Positions 16,221 through 24,583 of a DNA stretch of 64,000 bases are shown piece by piece; positions within the stretch are counted from its first letter, which is position 1; every line of letters starts with the position of its first letter. The stretch comes from Streptomyces albidoflavus (lineage in GTDB: Bacteria > Actinomycetota > Actinomycetes > Streptomycetales > Streptomycetaceae). The DNA lies in contig NZ_JOII01000011.1 of NCBI RefSeq assembly GCF_000719955.1, positions 1 through 64,000 of the forward strand, in the 5' to 3' direction. The notes below the pieces were generated by a model. The model made no database searches and had not been told where the DNA came from. It saw only the letters and a program-made list of their open reading frames with translations. Position numbers and translations under genes: made by a program.

Positions 16221-17282
16221 TCAGCCGCCGGTGAGGGCGACGCCGCCCCGGCGGAGGAGGCGGGTGGCGCGGGGGAAGTCGCGCAGCGGTTCGCCGAGGA
16301 GTTCCAGGGCCGGGGTGAGGGAGCGGGCGGGGACGCCGCGCGCTTCGAGGATGCCCGCGGTCCAGACGAGGAAGGAGGTGAACAGCGCGTCGTCGTCCAC
16401 GTAGAGGGCGGTGGCGAGGAAGTCGACGATGTGGGCGATGTCCTCGGCGGTGCGCTCGCGCTGGCGCTCGGTGTAGCCGCGCATGGCCGGGAAGCGGTCG
16501 TCGAGCCCGTCCACGGTCTCCCGGACGAGCCGCGTCCGGCCGCGGCTGACCAGCGTGTACTCCTGGTCGGCGAGGTGCGGCAGGTCGTCGACCGGCTCGT
16601 GGAGGACGGCCCCCGAGGGCACCCCGAGTCCGCCCGCGGCCACGTCGGCGGCGGACCGGGCGTCCGGCGCCCAGCCGTCGGCGCCCAGCAGCCGCGCGTA
16701 CCGCCCGTCGGCGCCGAAGGCGGCCCCGCCCGCGAGGACGGGCACCCCGGCGGCCTGGCAGGCGGTGATGGCGGCGTGCGCGGTGGGCAGCCGGGTGGGG
16801 ATCGAGGAGGAGAGGGCGACCAGGTCGGGGCCGGTCTGGTGGAGGTGGGCGATGAGGTGCGGGGTGGGGGCCTGGGCGCCGAGGAAGTCGACGCGCCAGC
16901 CGCGCAGCCGCAGCGTCTCGGCGAGCAGCCGGGCGGGCAGCGCGTGCCACTCACCCTCCACGCAGGCCACGGCTATCCGCCCGCGTCCCTCGCCGGGCGG
17001 CGGCGAGCGGTGGGCGAGGGCGGCGATGATCCGGTCGTTCATCGCGGTGGCGGCGTGCTCCTGGACGACGGAGAGCCGGCCTGCGGCCCAGCCGAGCCCC
17101 ACCTCCGCCTGGACGGGCCCGATCACGTCGAGCAGCGCCTCCTCGGCGCTGAGCCCGTCGTCGAGGGCGGCGAAGAGGACGTCGGCGGCGGCGTACTCGT
17201 CGCCGGCCAGCAGTGCGTCCCAGAGCAGCGCGCGCAGCGGCTCGGCGGCAGTGACGGTCTCCTCGGGCGTACGTGTGGTCAT
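16221..17282 (-). CDS. Cobalamin-binding sensor protein, CarH-like core
   Basis: A 353-residue protein without a DNA-binding domain. Residues ~15-95 form the four-helix cap and ~102-230 the B12-binding Rossmann fold found in the CarH light receptor and methionine synthase. Aligning LGWAAGRLSVVQEHAAT with Thermus CarH keeps the Trp, Val, Glu and His of the adenosylcobalamin pocket (here W65, V72, E75, H76) and the lower-axial-ligand motif ExH (E111-W-H113). The residue that becomes the upper ligand after light exposure in CarH (His132) is Ala66 here. The C-terminal ~140 residues are helical. The ATG overlaps the phosphatase stop (ATGA), so it is co-translated with it. Likely a B12- or light-responsive input to the PP2C/STAS pair. 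Confidence 0.85.
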   Translation of the reverse strand: MTTRTPEETVTAAEPLRALLWDALLAGDEYAAADVLFAALDDGLSAEEALLDVIGPVQAEVGLGWAAGRLSVVQEHAATAMNDRIIAALAHRSPPPGEGRGRIAVACVEGEWHALPARLLAETLRLRGWRVDFLGAQAPTPHLIAHLHQTGPDLVALSSSIPTRLPTAHAAITACQAAGVPVLAGGAAFGADGRYARLLGADGWAPDARSAADVAAGGLGVPSGAVLHEPVDDLPHLADQEYTLVSRGRTRLVRETVDGLDDRFPAMRGYTERQRERTAEDIAHIVDFLATALYVDDDALFTSFLVWTAGILEARGVPARSLTPALELLGEPLRDFPRATRLLRRGGVALTGG

Positions 17283-18967
17283 GCGCTGCCCCTGCCCCGG
17301 CCGGCGGCGCTCACCACGCCTCCGGGGGATTTCCTCGGCACGGTGACGGCGACCATGGCCATGTCGTCGTGCTCGCCGGCGCCGACCCACTGGGCGGCCA
17401 GCATCTGGACGCGCTCGACGACGGCCTCGGCGGGCATCCCGGCGCATTCGGCGAGCGCCTCGCGCAGCCGCTCCTCGCCGAACATCCGGTCGCCGAAGGG
17501 GCCGCCCCGCGCCTCCGTGACGCCGTCGGTGTAGAGCAGGCAGGTCTCCCCGGCGCGAAGCGTGACCCGGGCGGTGGTGGCCTCGACCTCGGGCAGCGCG
17601 CCGACCAGCGACCCCCGGGTGTCGGCCGCCTCGACGGTGCCGTCGGCGCGGACCAGCAGGGGCGGCGGGTGTCCGGCGCTGGTCAGGTCGAGGCGGACCG
17701 CGTCGCCCTCGCGGACCGCGGAGGCGAGGACGAGGGTGGCGAAGCGGGTGTGGTGGGAGCTGAGCAGCGAGTCGTTGAGCATCCGCAGGACGCGCGGGTG
17801 GTCGTCGGCCATCGGCAGCAGCGCCTGGAGGGTGTTGCGGATCTTGCCGGTGAGGACGGCGGCGTCCAGTCCCTTGCCGCAGACGTCGCCGAGGACGACC
17901 AGGGACGCCCCGGCCTCGCCCGCCGTCGGGTGGACGTCGTAGAAGTCGCCGCCGACCCGCTCGCCGCGCTCGGAGGCGCGGTAGCCGCCGGCGAACTCGA
18001 CGCCGCGGATCTGCTCCAGCCGGGGCGGCAGCAGTTCCCGCATGAGGGTCTGGGTGACGGCGGCCTGCTCGGCGTACATCCGGGCGGCGGAGAGGGCGGC
18101 TCCGGCGCGGGCGGCGAAGAGGCGGGCGAAGACCTCCTCGGGCTCGGTGAAGCCGCGCTTGCCCTCGCGGCGGAGCAGGATCAGCGCCCCGGCCGGGACG
18201 CCGTGGCCGGGCAGCGGGATGACGGCGACCGCGCAGACCGGCCCGTCGAACTCCTCCGGCACGGCCCACGTGGGCAGCGCCCCCGGGTCGATCCAGCGCG
18301 AGGGGACGGGCGGGAAGCCCTGGAGCGCCTCGGCGAGGCCGGGCACCTCGGCCGGGTCGAGGGCGAGCAGCGCGCGGGTCGAGCCGCCGCCGTCCACCGC
18401 CCAGGCCAGCGGGGTGCGCCGCCCCGCGCCGGGGAGGACCACGACGACGCCGTCGGCGAGATGGCGGGCGGCGAGCTGGGCGGTCACCTCCATGCAGCGC
18501 TCGGTGTTGAGGGTGGCGAGCAGCGCGTTGGAGGCTTCGGAGAGGAAGGCGGTGCGGGCCCGTTCGACGGCGAGCGCGGCCTCGGCCTCGGCCCGCCCGG
18601 TGTCGTCGCTCAGCCACCAGACGAGTCCCGCGGCGCCGGCGCCCCGGCTCCCACCGCCGGCCGCCGGCCGTGCCACGGCCCGGTAGACCCGCTCCCCGAC
18701 CGCTCCCGAGACGGCGTCACCCGGCTCCTGTCCGGCAACGGCCGCCCGGTGGGCCGCGCCGAGCCACTCCGGTACGGCGTCGGAGAGCGGGGCGCCGGGG
18801 ACGGCGGCGGGGAAGAGGGCGGTGGCGTGGGCGTTGGCGGTGACGACGGCTCCGGCCGCGTCGGCCACCAGGACCGGGCAGGGGGCCTCGTCCCAGGCGC
18901 CGGGCGCGGCGGTGCGCCCGGTCCGCGCCCGGGGCGCGCCGATGGTGGAACTCTTCGTAACGTCCAC
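17279..18967 (-). CDS. PAS/GAF SpoIIE-type PP2C phosphatase
   Basis: A 562-residue serine phosphatase. A PAS-like domain (25-120), a short coiled coil (125-145) and a GAF-like domain (145-295) precede the SpoIIE PP2C domain (about 310-545). Metal-binding Asp residues are in GGDFYDV (D341), LGDVCGKG (D361), LLYTDGVTEAR (D481) and GEHDDMAMVAV. The GTG at 18967 follows GAAGGG at nine bases. It heads the run phosphatase, B12 protein, STAS protein. It should dephosphorylate the STAS protein and thereby set a sigma factor free. Confidence 0.92.
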   Translation of the reverse strand: MDVTKSSTIGAPRARTGRTAAPGAWDEAPCPVLVADAAGAVVTANAHATALFPAAVPGAPLSDAVPEWLGAAHRAAVAGQEPGDAVSGAVGERVYRAVARPAAGGGSRGAGAAGLVWWLSDDTGRAEAEAALAVERARTAFLSEASNALLATLNTERCMEVTAQLAARHLADGVVVVLPGAGRRTPLAWAVDGGGSTRALLALDPAEVPGLAEALQGFPPVPSRWIDPGALPTWAVPEEFDGPVCAVAVIPLPGHGVPAGALILLRREGKRGFTEPEEVFARLFAARAGAALSAARMYAEQAAVTQTLMRELLPPRLEQIRGVEFAGGYRASERGERVGGDFYDVHPTAGEAGASLVVLGDVCGKGLDAAVLTGKIRNTLQALLPMADDHPRVLRMLNDSLLSSHHTRFATLVLASAVREGDAVRLDLTSAGHPPPLLVRADGTVEAADTRGSLVGALPEVEATTARVTLRAGETCLLYTDGVTEARGGPFGDRMFGEERLREALAECAGMPAEAVVERVQMLAAQWVGAGEHDDMAMVAVTVPRKSPGGVVSAAGRGRGSA

Positions 18968-19213
18968 GTGTGTGGGCCCTTCGCTGGGACCCTGCCACCT
19001 TCCCGGCAGATAGAGACGACGGTCCTCCCCTCCTGGAACCATCCCGCACGCCCGGCCCGCCCGGCAAGCCGCCCCCGCCGCGAACCAGCCCTTCCCGGCC
19101 CCGAGGTCCCTGCTCCCGCCGGTGAAAACCGCTCGCCCCGGCACGCGCGGCCCTCGCAGAATTCCTCACCGCACCCCTTCTCCACCCACTCCGCCCCACC
19201 GAACGGACCCGCC

Positions 19214-19705
19214 GTGCCCCTCGCCTCCGCGCTCCCGGCCCACCACGACCGCACCGGCCGCCTCGTCACCCTCGGCCCGGTCACGGACGCCAACTGGCGG
19301 GCCGTCGCCGATCTCGCGCCCCACGACGAGCAGCGCCGCTTCGTCGCCGCCCTCGGCGCCCGCTATCTCCTGCTCTCGCTGCGCGAGGAGGTCTGGACCT
19401 CGCTCGCCGTCGACGCCGCCGGCCGCACGGTGGGCCATGTGATGTGGGCGTACGACGCCGACGAGGACGTCCACTGGATCGGCGGGATGCTCGTCGACGC
19501 CGCCGAGCAGGGCCGGGGCGTGGGCCGGGCCGCGCTGACCCTCCTGCTCGATGGCCTCGCCGCCGCTCCCGGCTGCCGTGAGATACGCCTCTCCGTCCAC
19601 CCCGGCAACACCGCCGCCACCCGCCTCTACACCGCCCTCGGCTTCCGCCCCACGGGCCTGGTCGAGGACGACGAGGCGGTGCTCGCGTGGACACCGCCGG
19701 CCTGA
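19214..19705 (+). CDS. GNAT-family N-acetyltransferase
   Basis: A 163-residue acetyl-CoA-dependent acetyltransferase. Motif A is WIGGMLVDAAEQGRGVGRAAL with the pyrophosphate-binding loop, and motif B is SVHPGNTAATRLYTALGFRPTG. The GTG at 19214 gives the best-supported start; the ribosome site is weak. It diverges from the phosphatase operon across 246 bp and is followed by tRNA-fMet. The substrate is unknown. Confidence 0.88.
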   Translation: MPLASALPAHHDRTGRLVTLGPVTDANWRAVADLAPHDEQRRFVAALGARYLLLSLREEVWTSLAVDAAGRTVGHVMWAYDADEDVHWIGGMLVDAAEQGRGVGRAALTLLLDGLAAAPGCREIRLSVHPGNTAATRLYTALGFRPTGLVEDDEAVLAWTPPA

Positions 19706-19765
19706 GCGCCGGATCGCGGGTGGTCGGGGACCACCCCGGCACTCGTGTACGGTGGGGTCTACCGA

Positions 19766-19842
19766 CGCGGGGTGGAGCAGCTCGGTAGCTCGCTGGGCTC
19801 ATAACCCAGAGGTCGCAGGTTCAAATCCTGTCCCCGCTACCA
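19766..19842 (+). tRNA. Initiator tRNA-fMet (CAT)
   Basis: A 77-nt tRNA with anticodon CAT in the loop CTCATAA. It has initiator hallmarks: an unpaired first base (C1 opposite T72) and three consecutive G-C pairs in the anticodon stem (TGGG...CCCA). The 3' CCA is encoded. The T arm GCAGG-TTCAAAT-CCTGT is standard. Confidence 0.97.
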
Positions 19843-19844
19843 CG

Positions 19845-19883
19845 ATCCGGCCCCCGGGCGCGCACAGCGCCCGGGGGCCGGAT
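19845..19883 (+). terminator. tRNA-fMet terminator
   Basis: A 17-bp perfect stem (19845-19861 with 19867-19883), loop GCACA, followed by GCTTTTC. It starts two bases after the tRNA CCA end. Confidence 0.93.
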
Positions 19884-20159
19884 GCTTTTCACGGCGCCCA
19901 CGGACGGGGAACGACCCCCGGTACCTGGTGGTCTCGGGGCCGGGGCCCGGCGGGAGTTCGTTCCCCTCCGTCGAAGAACTCCGCGCCTCCCCCGGGGCCC
20001 GGCCCTCTCGGTGCGCCGCCCCGGCCGGCGGCACGGCGGGACGAGGGCTCCCCCGCCGCCCTCGTACCGCTCGCGCGCACGAGCGGGCGGGCCACCGGCT
20101 CGTGGAGCGGTGGCGACCGACCGGAACAGTGTGCGGGAACCGGCCGAGAACCGGAACCT

Positions 20160-20184
20160 TTTTCTGGAATCCGTTTCCAGAAAA
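20160..20184. promoter_or_regulatory. 25-bp operator upstream of TetR gene
   Basis: TTTTCTGGAA-TCCGT-TTCCAGAAAA is a perfect inverted repeat with 10-bp arms, about 75 bp before the TetR-family start. Its AT-rich arms stand out against the GC-rich surroundings. It very probably is the autoregulatory operator of that repressor; the partner gene it controls may be the regulator itself or something outside the immediate gap. Confidence 0.75.
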
Positions 20185-20258
20185 GGTGTTCTAGGCTGGC
20201 GCCGACCCGCTCACCCGCCCGCGCTTCGCGCCGCCCACCCCCGAGGACACCTCAGCCG

Positions 20259-20849
20259 ATGAGCCCGAAGCAGCAGCGCGGCGAGGCCACCGTCGAACGG
20301 GCCCTGGAGGCCGCCCTGTTCGTCTACGCACGCGAGGGCGAGCAGGGGTTCACGGTGAGCGCGGTCACCCGGGCCGGCGCGCTGAGCCCCGGCAGCCTCT
20401 ACCACCACTTCGGCAACCTCGACGGGCTCGTCCACGCCCTCGTCCAGCGCTGGCTGGAGCGGCTGATGACCCCGCTCGCCACCGCCCTGCTGGAGGCGGA
20501 CTCCGCCCGCGAGGGCATCCGCGCCGCCGTCCGCGCCTACCTCGGCTTCGTCCGGGACCACCCCGACGCCGCCCTCCTCCTGCACTCGGCCACCGCCGAC
20601 CGGCACGGCATGGCGCACGCGAAGGAGCTGCGGGACGCCCAGGAGGCCCGCCTCTCCCCGCTCGCCGTCTGGCTGCGGCACCGCATCGCCACCGGCGAAC
20701 TGGCCGACGTCTCCCCGTCGTTGCTCGAATCGCTGATCCTCGGCCCGGTCGTCGCCACCGCCCGCCGCCACCTCACCCTCGGCGACACCGACCTCGACGA
20801 GGCCGCACGGGAACTCCCGGAGCGCATCTGGAGCGCCGTACGGGGATAG
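20259..20849 (+). CDS. TetR/AcrR-family regulator
   Basis: A 196-residue repressor. The N-terminal helix-turn-helix is FTVSAVTRAGALSPGSLYHHFGNLDGLVHALVQRWLE (about residues 28-65), typical of TetR. The C-terminal domain is helical and unclassified. The ATG at 20259 is preceded by GAGGACACC. No obvious target gene is divergent to it; downstream is a 400-bp gap and then the carbonic anhydrase group. The ligand is unknown. Confidence 0.92.
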   Translation: MSPKQQRGEATVERALEAALFVYAREGEQGFTVSAVTRAGALSPGSLYHHFGNLDGLVHALVQRWLERLMTPLATALLEADSAREGIRAAVRAYLGFVRDHPDAALLLHSATADRHGMAHAKELRDAQEARLSPLAVWLRHRIATGELADVSPSLLESLILGPVVATARRHLTLGDTDLDEAARELPERIWSAVRG

Positions 20850-21253
20850 AGCGACCACGCTCCATTCCCCAGGCCTTCACCAAGGCAACCCCAAGGGGAA
20901 TTTTCCGCCATTTCTCGGGGGCGGGTTCTCCGCCAGCCCCGGCGTCCGCCTTCCGGGCCCCACCGGCACACCCCGGCCCCACCCGCACCCCTGACTGCAC
21001 ATCAGGCCCCTGACCTGGCCGGATCAAGCCAGGGCGCACCATTTCCCGCCACCCCGTTCGAACTCATTGTGCAATTACCGGCGTTCACTTGTGCGAAATA
21101 TGTGACGAAAGAAAGAGGAGGCGCCGGTCACCGCCAGAACTAAAGAGCGAGTAAAGGGATGCGGGGCTCTCCTTTTCACATCGGGTTAACTTGGCAATCG
21201 CTTTACGCTGTTAGCGTTTTGTCGATGCCGGGCCCGGACCGGAAGGAGGCACC
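20850..21253. other. AT-rich intergenic region before the carbonic anhydrase group
   Basis: About 400 bp with no gene. The right half (21060-21240) is the most AT-rich stretch around and contains GTGCGAAATATGTGACGAAAG and TTGGCAATCGCTTTACGCTG followed by TTAGCG, a possible promoter for the small secreted-protein gene. A weak inverted repeat CGCTTTACGC/GTTAGCG overlaps it. Confidence 0.45.
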
Positions 21254-21631
21254 GTGCGCTTCACCCTCAGCCGTTTCGCCGGCGCCCTCCTGGCCGGCCT
21301 GCTCCTGGCCCTCCCGTTCACCGGCCCGGCCACCCCGCCCGTCCCCGCCGCGCACGCCACCCACGACCAGGCTCCGGTCCTGGCGGTGGAACCCACGCAC
21401 GCCGGCTGCGGTGCGGGCGAACGCACCGGTGAGATCAGCGCCTTGCGTCACACCCGCGACCGGCACCGGGCCGCCGCGGGCGCACCCGGTGACGGGTCCG
21501 CCCGAGCGATCCCGCCGAACCGGTTCGCCACCCCGCACGCGACGGCCGTCCGCGTCCCCTTCCCGGACGCGCACGCGCCGAGAACGTCCGGCGTGCACGA
21601 ACCCGCGGCCCTGCAAGTCTTCCGCTGCTGA
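21254..21631 (+). CDS. Small secreted protein of unknown function
   Basis: A 125-residue protein with a clear signal peptide: MRFTLSRFAGALLAGLLLAL followed by PFTGPATPPVPAAHA. The mature part is polar, His/Arg-rich and low in structure, with three Cys residues. The ribosome site GGAAGGAGG is near perfect, which supports translation. It lies 143 bp before the carbonic anhydrase gene on the same strand and may share its promoter. I do not recognise a family. Confidence 0.65.
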   Translation: MRFTLSRFAGALLAGLLLALPFTGPATPPVPAAHATHDQAPVLAVEPTHAGCGAGERTGEISALRHTRDRHRAAAGAPGDGSARAIPPNRFATPHATAVRVPFPDAHAPRTSGVHEPAALQVFRC

Positions 21632-21774
21632 GCCGACCCGCGGCACCCCCCGGACGCGCCCCGCGCCCCGGCCGGCACCCCCTGGTCACCGACCCGGGGC
21701 CACCCCGGCATGCCGCCAGCGCCACCCTCACATCCGCACCGACGCGCCCCCCGGCGCGCCAGGAGGAACCACTG

Positions 21775-22365
21775 ATGCAGCCCCTCATCGATCACGCCCG
21801 CTCGTTCCGCCGCCAGTCGGCCGAGCGCCCCGAGGAGTTCGCCCGGCTCGCCCAGGGCCAGTCCCCGCAGGTCCTCTTCATCACCTGCTCCGACTCGCGG
21901 GTCGTCCCCGCGCTGATCACCGGCGCCCGCCCCGGCGAGCTCTTCGAGCTGCGCACCGCGGGCAACATCGTCCCGCCGTACGCCTGCCAGCCGCCCACCG
22001 GCGAGGCCGCCACCATCGAGTACGCCGTCGAGGTGCTCGGTGTCGCGGACATCGTGGTCTGCGGCCACTCGCACTGCGGAGCCGTCGGCGCCCTGGTCCG
22101 CGGCGACGACCTGACCGCCGTCCCCGCCGTCCGCGACTGGCTCGCCCACGCCGCCCCGCGCCCCGAGGGACCGGTCGAGGACCCCGCCGTCGGCGGCGCC
22201 GTCCAGAACCACGTCCTCACCCAGCTGCTCCGCCTGCGCTCCTACCCCTGCGTCGAACGCCGCCTGGAACAGGGCACGTTGCGGATGCACGGCTGGTACT
22301 ACGAGGTGCACACCGGGTCCGTCCTGGCCCACGACGCCCGCGCCGACCTCTTCCGGGCCCTGTGA
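21775..22365 (+). CDS. Beta-class carbonic anhydrase
   Basis: A 196-residue beta-carbonic anhydrase interconverting CO2 and bicarbonate. Zinc ligands are visible: Cys in ITCSDSRVVP and His-x-x-Cys in CGHSHCGAVGAL; the Asp-Arg dyad is the DSR of the first motif. AGGAGG lies eight bases before the ATG. Its stop overlaps the start of the SulP transporter gene (GTGA), so the two are co-translated, which fits a bicarbonate supply unit. Confidence 0.95.
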   Translation: MQPLIDHARSFRRQSAERPEEFARLAQGQSPQVLFITCSDSRVVPALITGARPGELFELRTAGNIVPPYACQPPTGEAATIEYAVEVLGVADIVVCGHSHCGAVGALVRGDDLTAVPAVRDWLAHAAPRPEGPVEDPAVGGAVQNHVLTQLLRLRSYPCVERRLEQGTLRMHGWYYEVHTGSVLAHDARADLFRAL

Positions 22366-23861
22366 GGGCCGCCGTGGAGAAGACCGCCCGCTTCCCGTAC
22401 CTGCGGCAGGACTTCGCCGCCTCCCTCGTCGTCTTCCTGGTCGCCCTGCCGCTCTGCGTCGGCGTCGCCGTCGCCTCCGGGGTCCCGGCCGAACTGGGCC
22501 TGGTCACCGGCATCGTGGGCGGCATCGTCACCGGCCTGATGCGCGGCAGCAGCCTCCAGGTCTCCGGCCCCGCCGCCGGCCTGACCGTGCTGGTCTTCGA
22601 GGCCGTCCAGAACTTCGGCCTCGCCACCCTCGGCGTCATCGTGCTCGGCGCCGGAGTGCTCCAGCTCGCCATGGGGCTGCTGAAACTGGGCCGCTGGTTC
22701 CGGGCCATCTCGGTCTCCGTGGTCGAGGGGATGCTCGCCGGCATCGGCCTCGTCCTCATCGCCGGCCAGCTCTACGCCGCCGCCGGGCTCAAGGCCCCCG
22801 CCGCCGGTCTGGACAAGATCACCCACCTGCCCGGCGCCCTCGCCGGGGCCCTCGGCAGCTCCACCGCCCTGATCTCGCTCGCCGTCGGCGCCGGAACGGT
22901 CGCGGTGATGGTCGGCTGGAACCACCTGCCGCGCAAGTTCCGGGCCGTACCGGGCGCGCTGGCCGCCGTACTCCTGGCCACCGTCGCCTCGCTCGTCCTC
23001 AGCCTGCCCGTCGCCACCGTCGAGGTACGCGGGCTGCTCGACTCGGTCCAGCCGCCCGGCGCCGGTGCCTTCGGCCAGCTGGCGAGCCTCAGCCTGCTCG
23101 GGACCATCCTCGCCTTCACCCTGATCGCCTCCGCCGAGTCCCTGTTCAGCGCGGCGGCCGTGGACCGGATGCACGACGGCCCCCGCACCCGCTACGACCA
23201 GGAACTGGTCGCCCAGGGCGCCGGCAACACCGTCTGCGGCCTGCTCGGCGCCCTGCCCATGACCGCCGTCATCGTCCGCAGCTCCGCCAACGTCCAGGCG
23301 GGCGCGCGGACCAAGGCGTCCCGGGTCATGCACGGCGTCTGGCTGCTCCTCTTCGCCGCCCTGCTGCCCGGCGCCCTCGCCCTGATCCCGCTCCCCGCCC
23401 TGGCCGGCATCCTCGTCCACGCCGGGTGGAAGCTGATCCCGCTCCGCTCCTTCGTGCCGCTCTGGCGCCACCACCGGGGCGAGGCCGTGATCCTGGTCGT
23501 CACGGCCCTCGCCATCGTCACGGTCAATATGTTCGAGGGCGTCCTCATCGGCCTCGCCCTCTCCGTCGCCAAGACCGCCTGGACCGCCTCCCACGTCAAA
23601 CTGGAGGTCATAGACAAGGGCGCCGGCCCCGTCCAGGCCCACCTCTCCGGCAACGCCACCTTCCTCCGGCTCCCCAAGATCCTCGACAGCCTCGAATCCC
23701 TCCCCCAGGACCGCCCCGTCGAACTCGACCTCTCCGGCCTCCACCACCTCGACCACGCCTGCCGCACCGCCCTGGAGAACTGGGCGGAACGGCACAGCGC
23801 CTCGGGGACGGAGCCGGTGCGGATGACGGCACTGGCCCCGCCGGAGGGCACCCCGGACTGA
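22362..23861 (+). CDS. SulP-family anion (probably bicarbonate) transporter
   Basis: A 499-residue SulP/SLC26-type transporter with about 12-14 hydrophobic segments and the conserved VSGPAAGLTVLVFEAV early loop. A C-terminal STAS-like cytoplasmic domain (about 420-495, SGNATFLRLPKILDSLESLPQDRPVELDLSG) ends it. I place the start at GTG 22362, overlapping the anhydrase stop; GTG 22374 is an alternative. Linkage to carbonic anhydrase points to bicarbonate rather than sulfate. Confidence 0.92.
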   Translation: MRAAVEKTARFPYLRQDFAASLVVFLVALPLCVGVAVASGVPAELGLVTGIVGGIVTGLMRGSSLQVSGPAAGLTVLVFEAVQNFGLATLGVIVLGAGVLQLAMGLLKLGRWFRAISVSVVEGMLAGIGLVLIAGQLYAAAGLKAPAAGLDKITHLPGALAGALGSSTALISLAVGAGTVAVMVGWNHLPRKFRAVPGALAAVLLATVASLVLSLPVATVEVRGLLDSVQPPGAGAFGQLASLSLLGTILAFTLIASAESLFSAAAVDRMHDGPRTRYDQELVAQGAGNTVCGLLGALPMTAVIVRSSANVQAGARTKASRVMHGVWLLLFAALLPGALALIPLPALAGILVHAGWKLIPLRSFVPLWRHHRGEAVILVVTALAIVTVNMFEGVLIGLALSVAKTAWTASHVKLEVIDKGAGPVQAHLSGNATFLRLPKILDSLESLPQDRPVELDLSGLHHLDHACRTALENWAERHSASGTEPVRMTALAPPEGTPD

Positions 23862-23878
23862 CGCGGGCGTGCGCGGGA

Positions 23879-23912
23879 GCCCTGTTCACGAGCGGTACGC
23901 CGGGAACAGGGC
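23879..23912. terminator. Hairpin between convergent genes
   Basis: GCCCTGTTC pairs with GAACAGGGC around a 16-nt loop. It lies 17 bp after the SulP stop and before the 3' end of the EctA-like gene, so it can serve both directions. Confidence 0.7.
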
Positions 23913-23944
23913 CTTCCGCGTGCCGGGCCGCCCGGCCCGCGGGC

Positions 23945-24478
23945 TCAGCTCGTGGGGAAGGGGCCGATGCGGTACAGCACCTCGTCGGCGTGGGCGGCGG
24001 GAAACCGCTCCGCCGGGAAGAGGAGTGCGGTACGAACCGGGGCCGAGCGCCCGCGGGCGTACTGCTCCAGGACGGTGATGAGGCCCTGGCTGCCGGTCGC
24101 GGCGGTGGTCTCGACGTACCGGGCGCCCCGGGCCCGTTCGCGGTCGGCCGCCGCCTCGAACAGCTCGGCGTCGAGGAAGGGGAGGGCGAAGCGGGCGACG
24201 GCGGCGTACTGCCAGACGAAGTAGGTGTCGGGGGCCTCGGGGCGCCGGTAGCCGGTGACGAAGCCGACCACCTCCTCGTCCAGGGTGGCGACGAGGGAGG
24301 TGTCGGCGAAGTCGCGGAACCAGAGGGCGTAGTGGTGCGGGCCGTTCGGGTCGAGTGCGGCAGTCCGCTCGGCCAGCCGCCAGACCGCCGGGGCGTCGGC
24401 GGGGCGGGGAGTGCGGTACTGGACTCCCCACTGGGTGGTCCGCCCCGAGGGGCCGGGCGTGGGAAGAGCCGTCGTCAT
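23945..24478 (-). CDS. EctA-like diaminobutyrate acetyltransferase
   Basis: A 177-residue GNAT protein resembling L-2,4-diaminobutyrate acetyltransferase: VQYRTPRPADAPAVWRLA, then TAALDPNGPHHYALWFRDFADTSLVA, VVGFVTGYRRPEAPDTYFVWQ and ETTAATGSQGL match EctA block by block, and LLFPAERFP/LYRIGPFP match its C-terminus. The usual arginine-rich GxG acetyl-CoA loop after the VWQ block is replaced by RFALPFLDAEL, so cofactor binding may be altered. No ectoine synthase (EctC) is present. The start overlaps the stop of a 28-codon ORF (ATGA). With the EctB-like gene at 27893 it suggests N-acetyl-DABA or an acyl-DABA as a building block. Confidence 0.8.
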   Translation of the reverse strand: MTTALPTPGPSGRTTQWGVQYRTPRPADAPAVWRLAERTAALDPNGPHHYALWFRDFADTSLVATLDEEVVGFVTGYRRPEAPDTYFVWQYAAVARFALPFLDAELFEAAADRERARGARYVETTAATGSQGLITVLEQYARGRSAPVRTALLFPAERFPAAHADEVLYRIGPFPTS

Positions 24479-24561
24479 GGTCGGACCACCTCGGTGACGA
24501 AGGGGTAGGCGCCGTTCTCGTCGTGCTGCTGCCGGTCGTGCCAGAAGAATCGTACGACCAT
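24475..24561 (-). CDS. 28-codon ORF between ATP-grasp and EctA-like genes
   Basis: ATG at 24561, stop overlapping the EctA-like start by four bases (ATGA). A good ribosome site (GAAGGGACGGGAC) lies before it and it begins 22 bp after the ATP-grasp stop. The predicted peptide starts MVVRFFWHDRQQ and ends FVTEVVRP; it is rich in aromatic and charged residues. It could be a coupling leader, a small structural partner or a peptide scaffold for the neighbouring enzymes. I know no family for it. Confidence 0.55.
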   Translation of the reverse strand: MVVRFFWHDRQQHDENGAYPFVTEVVRP

Positions 24562-24583
24562 GTCCCGTCCCTTCGTGGTGGAT

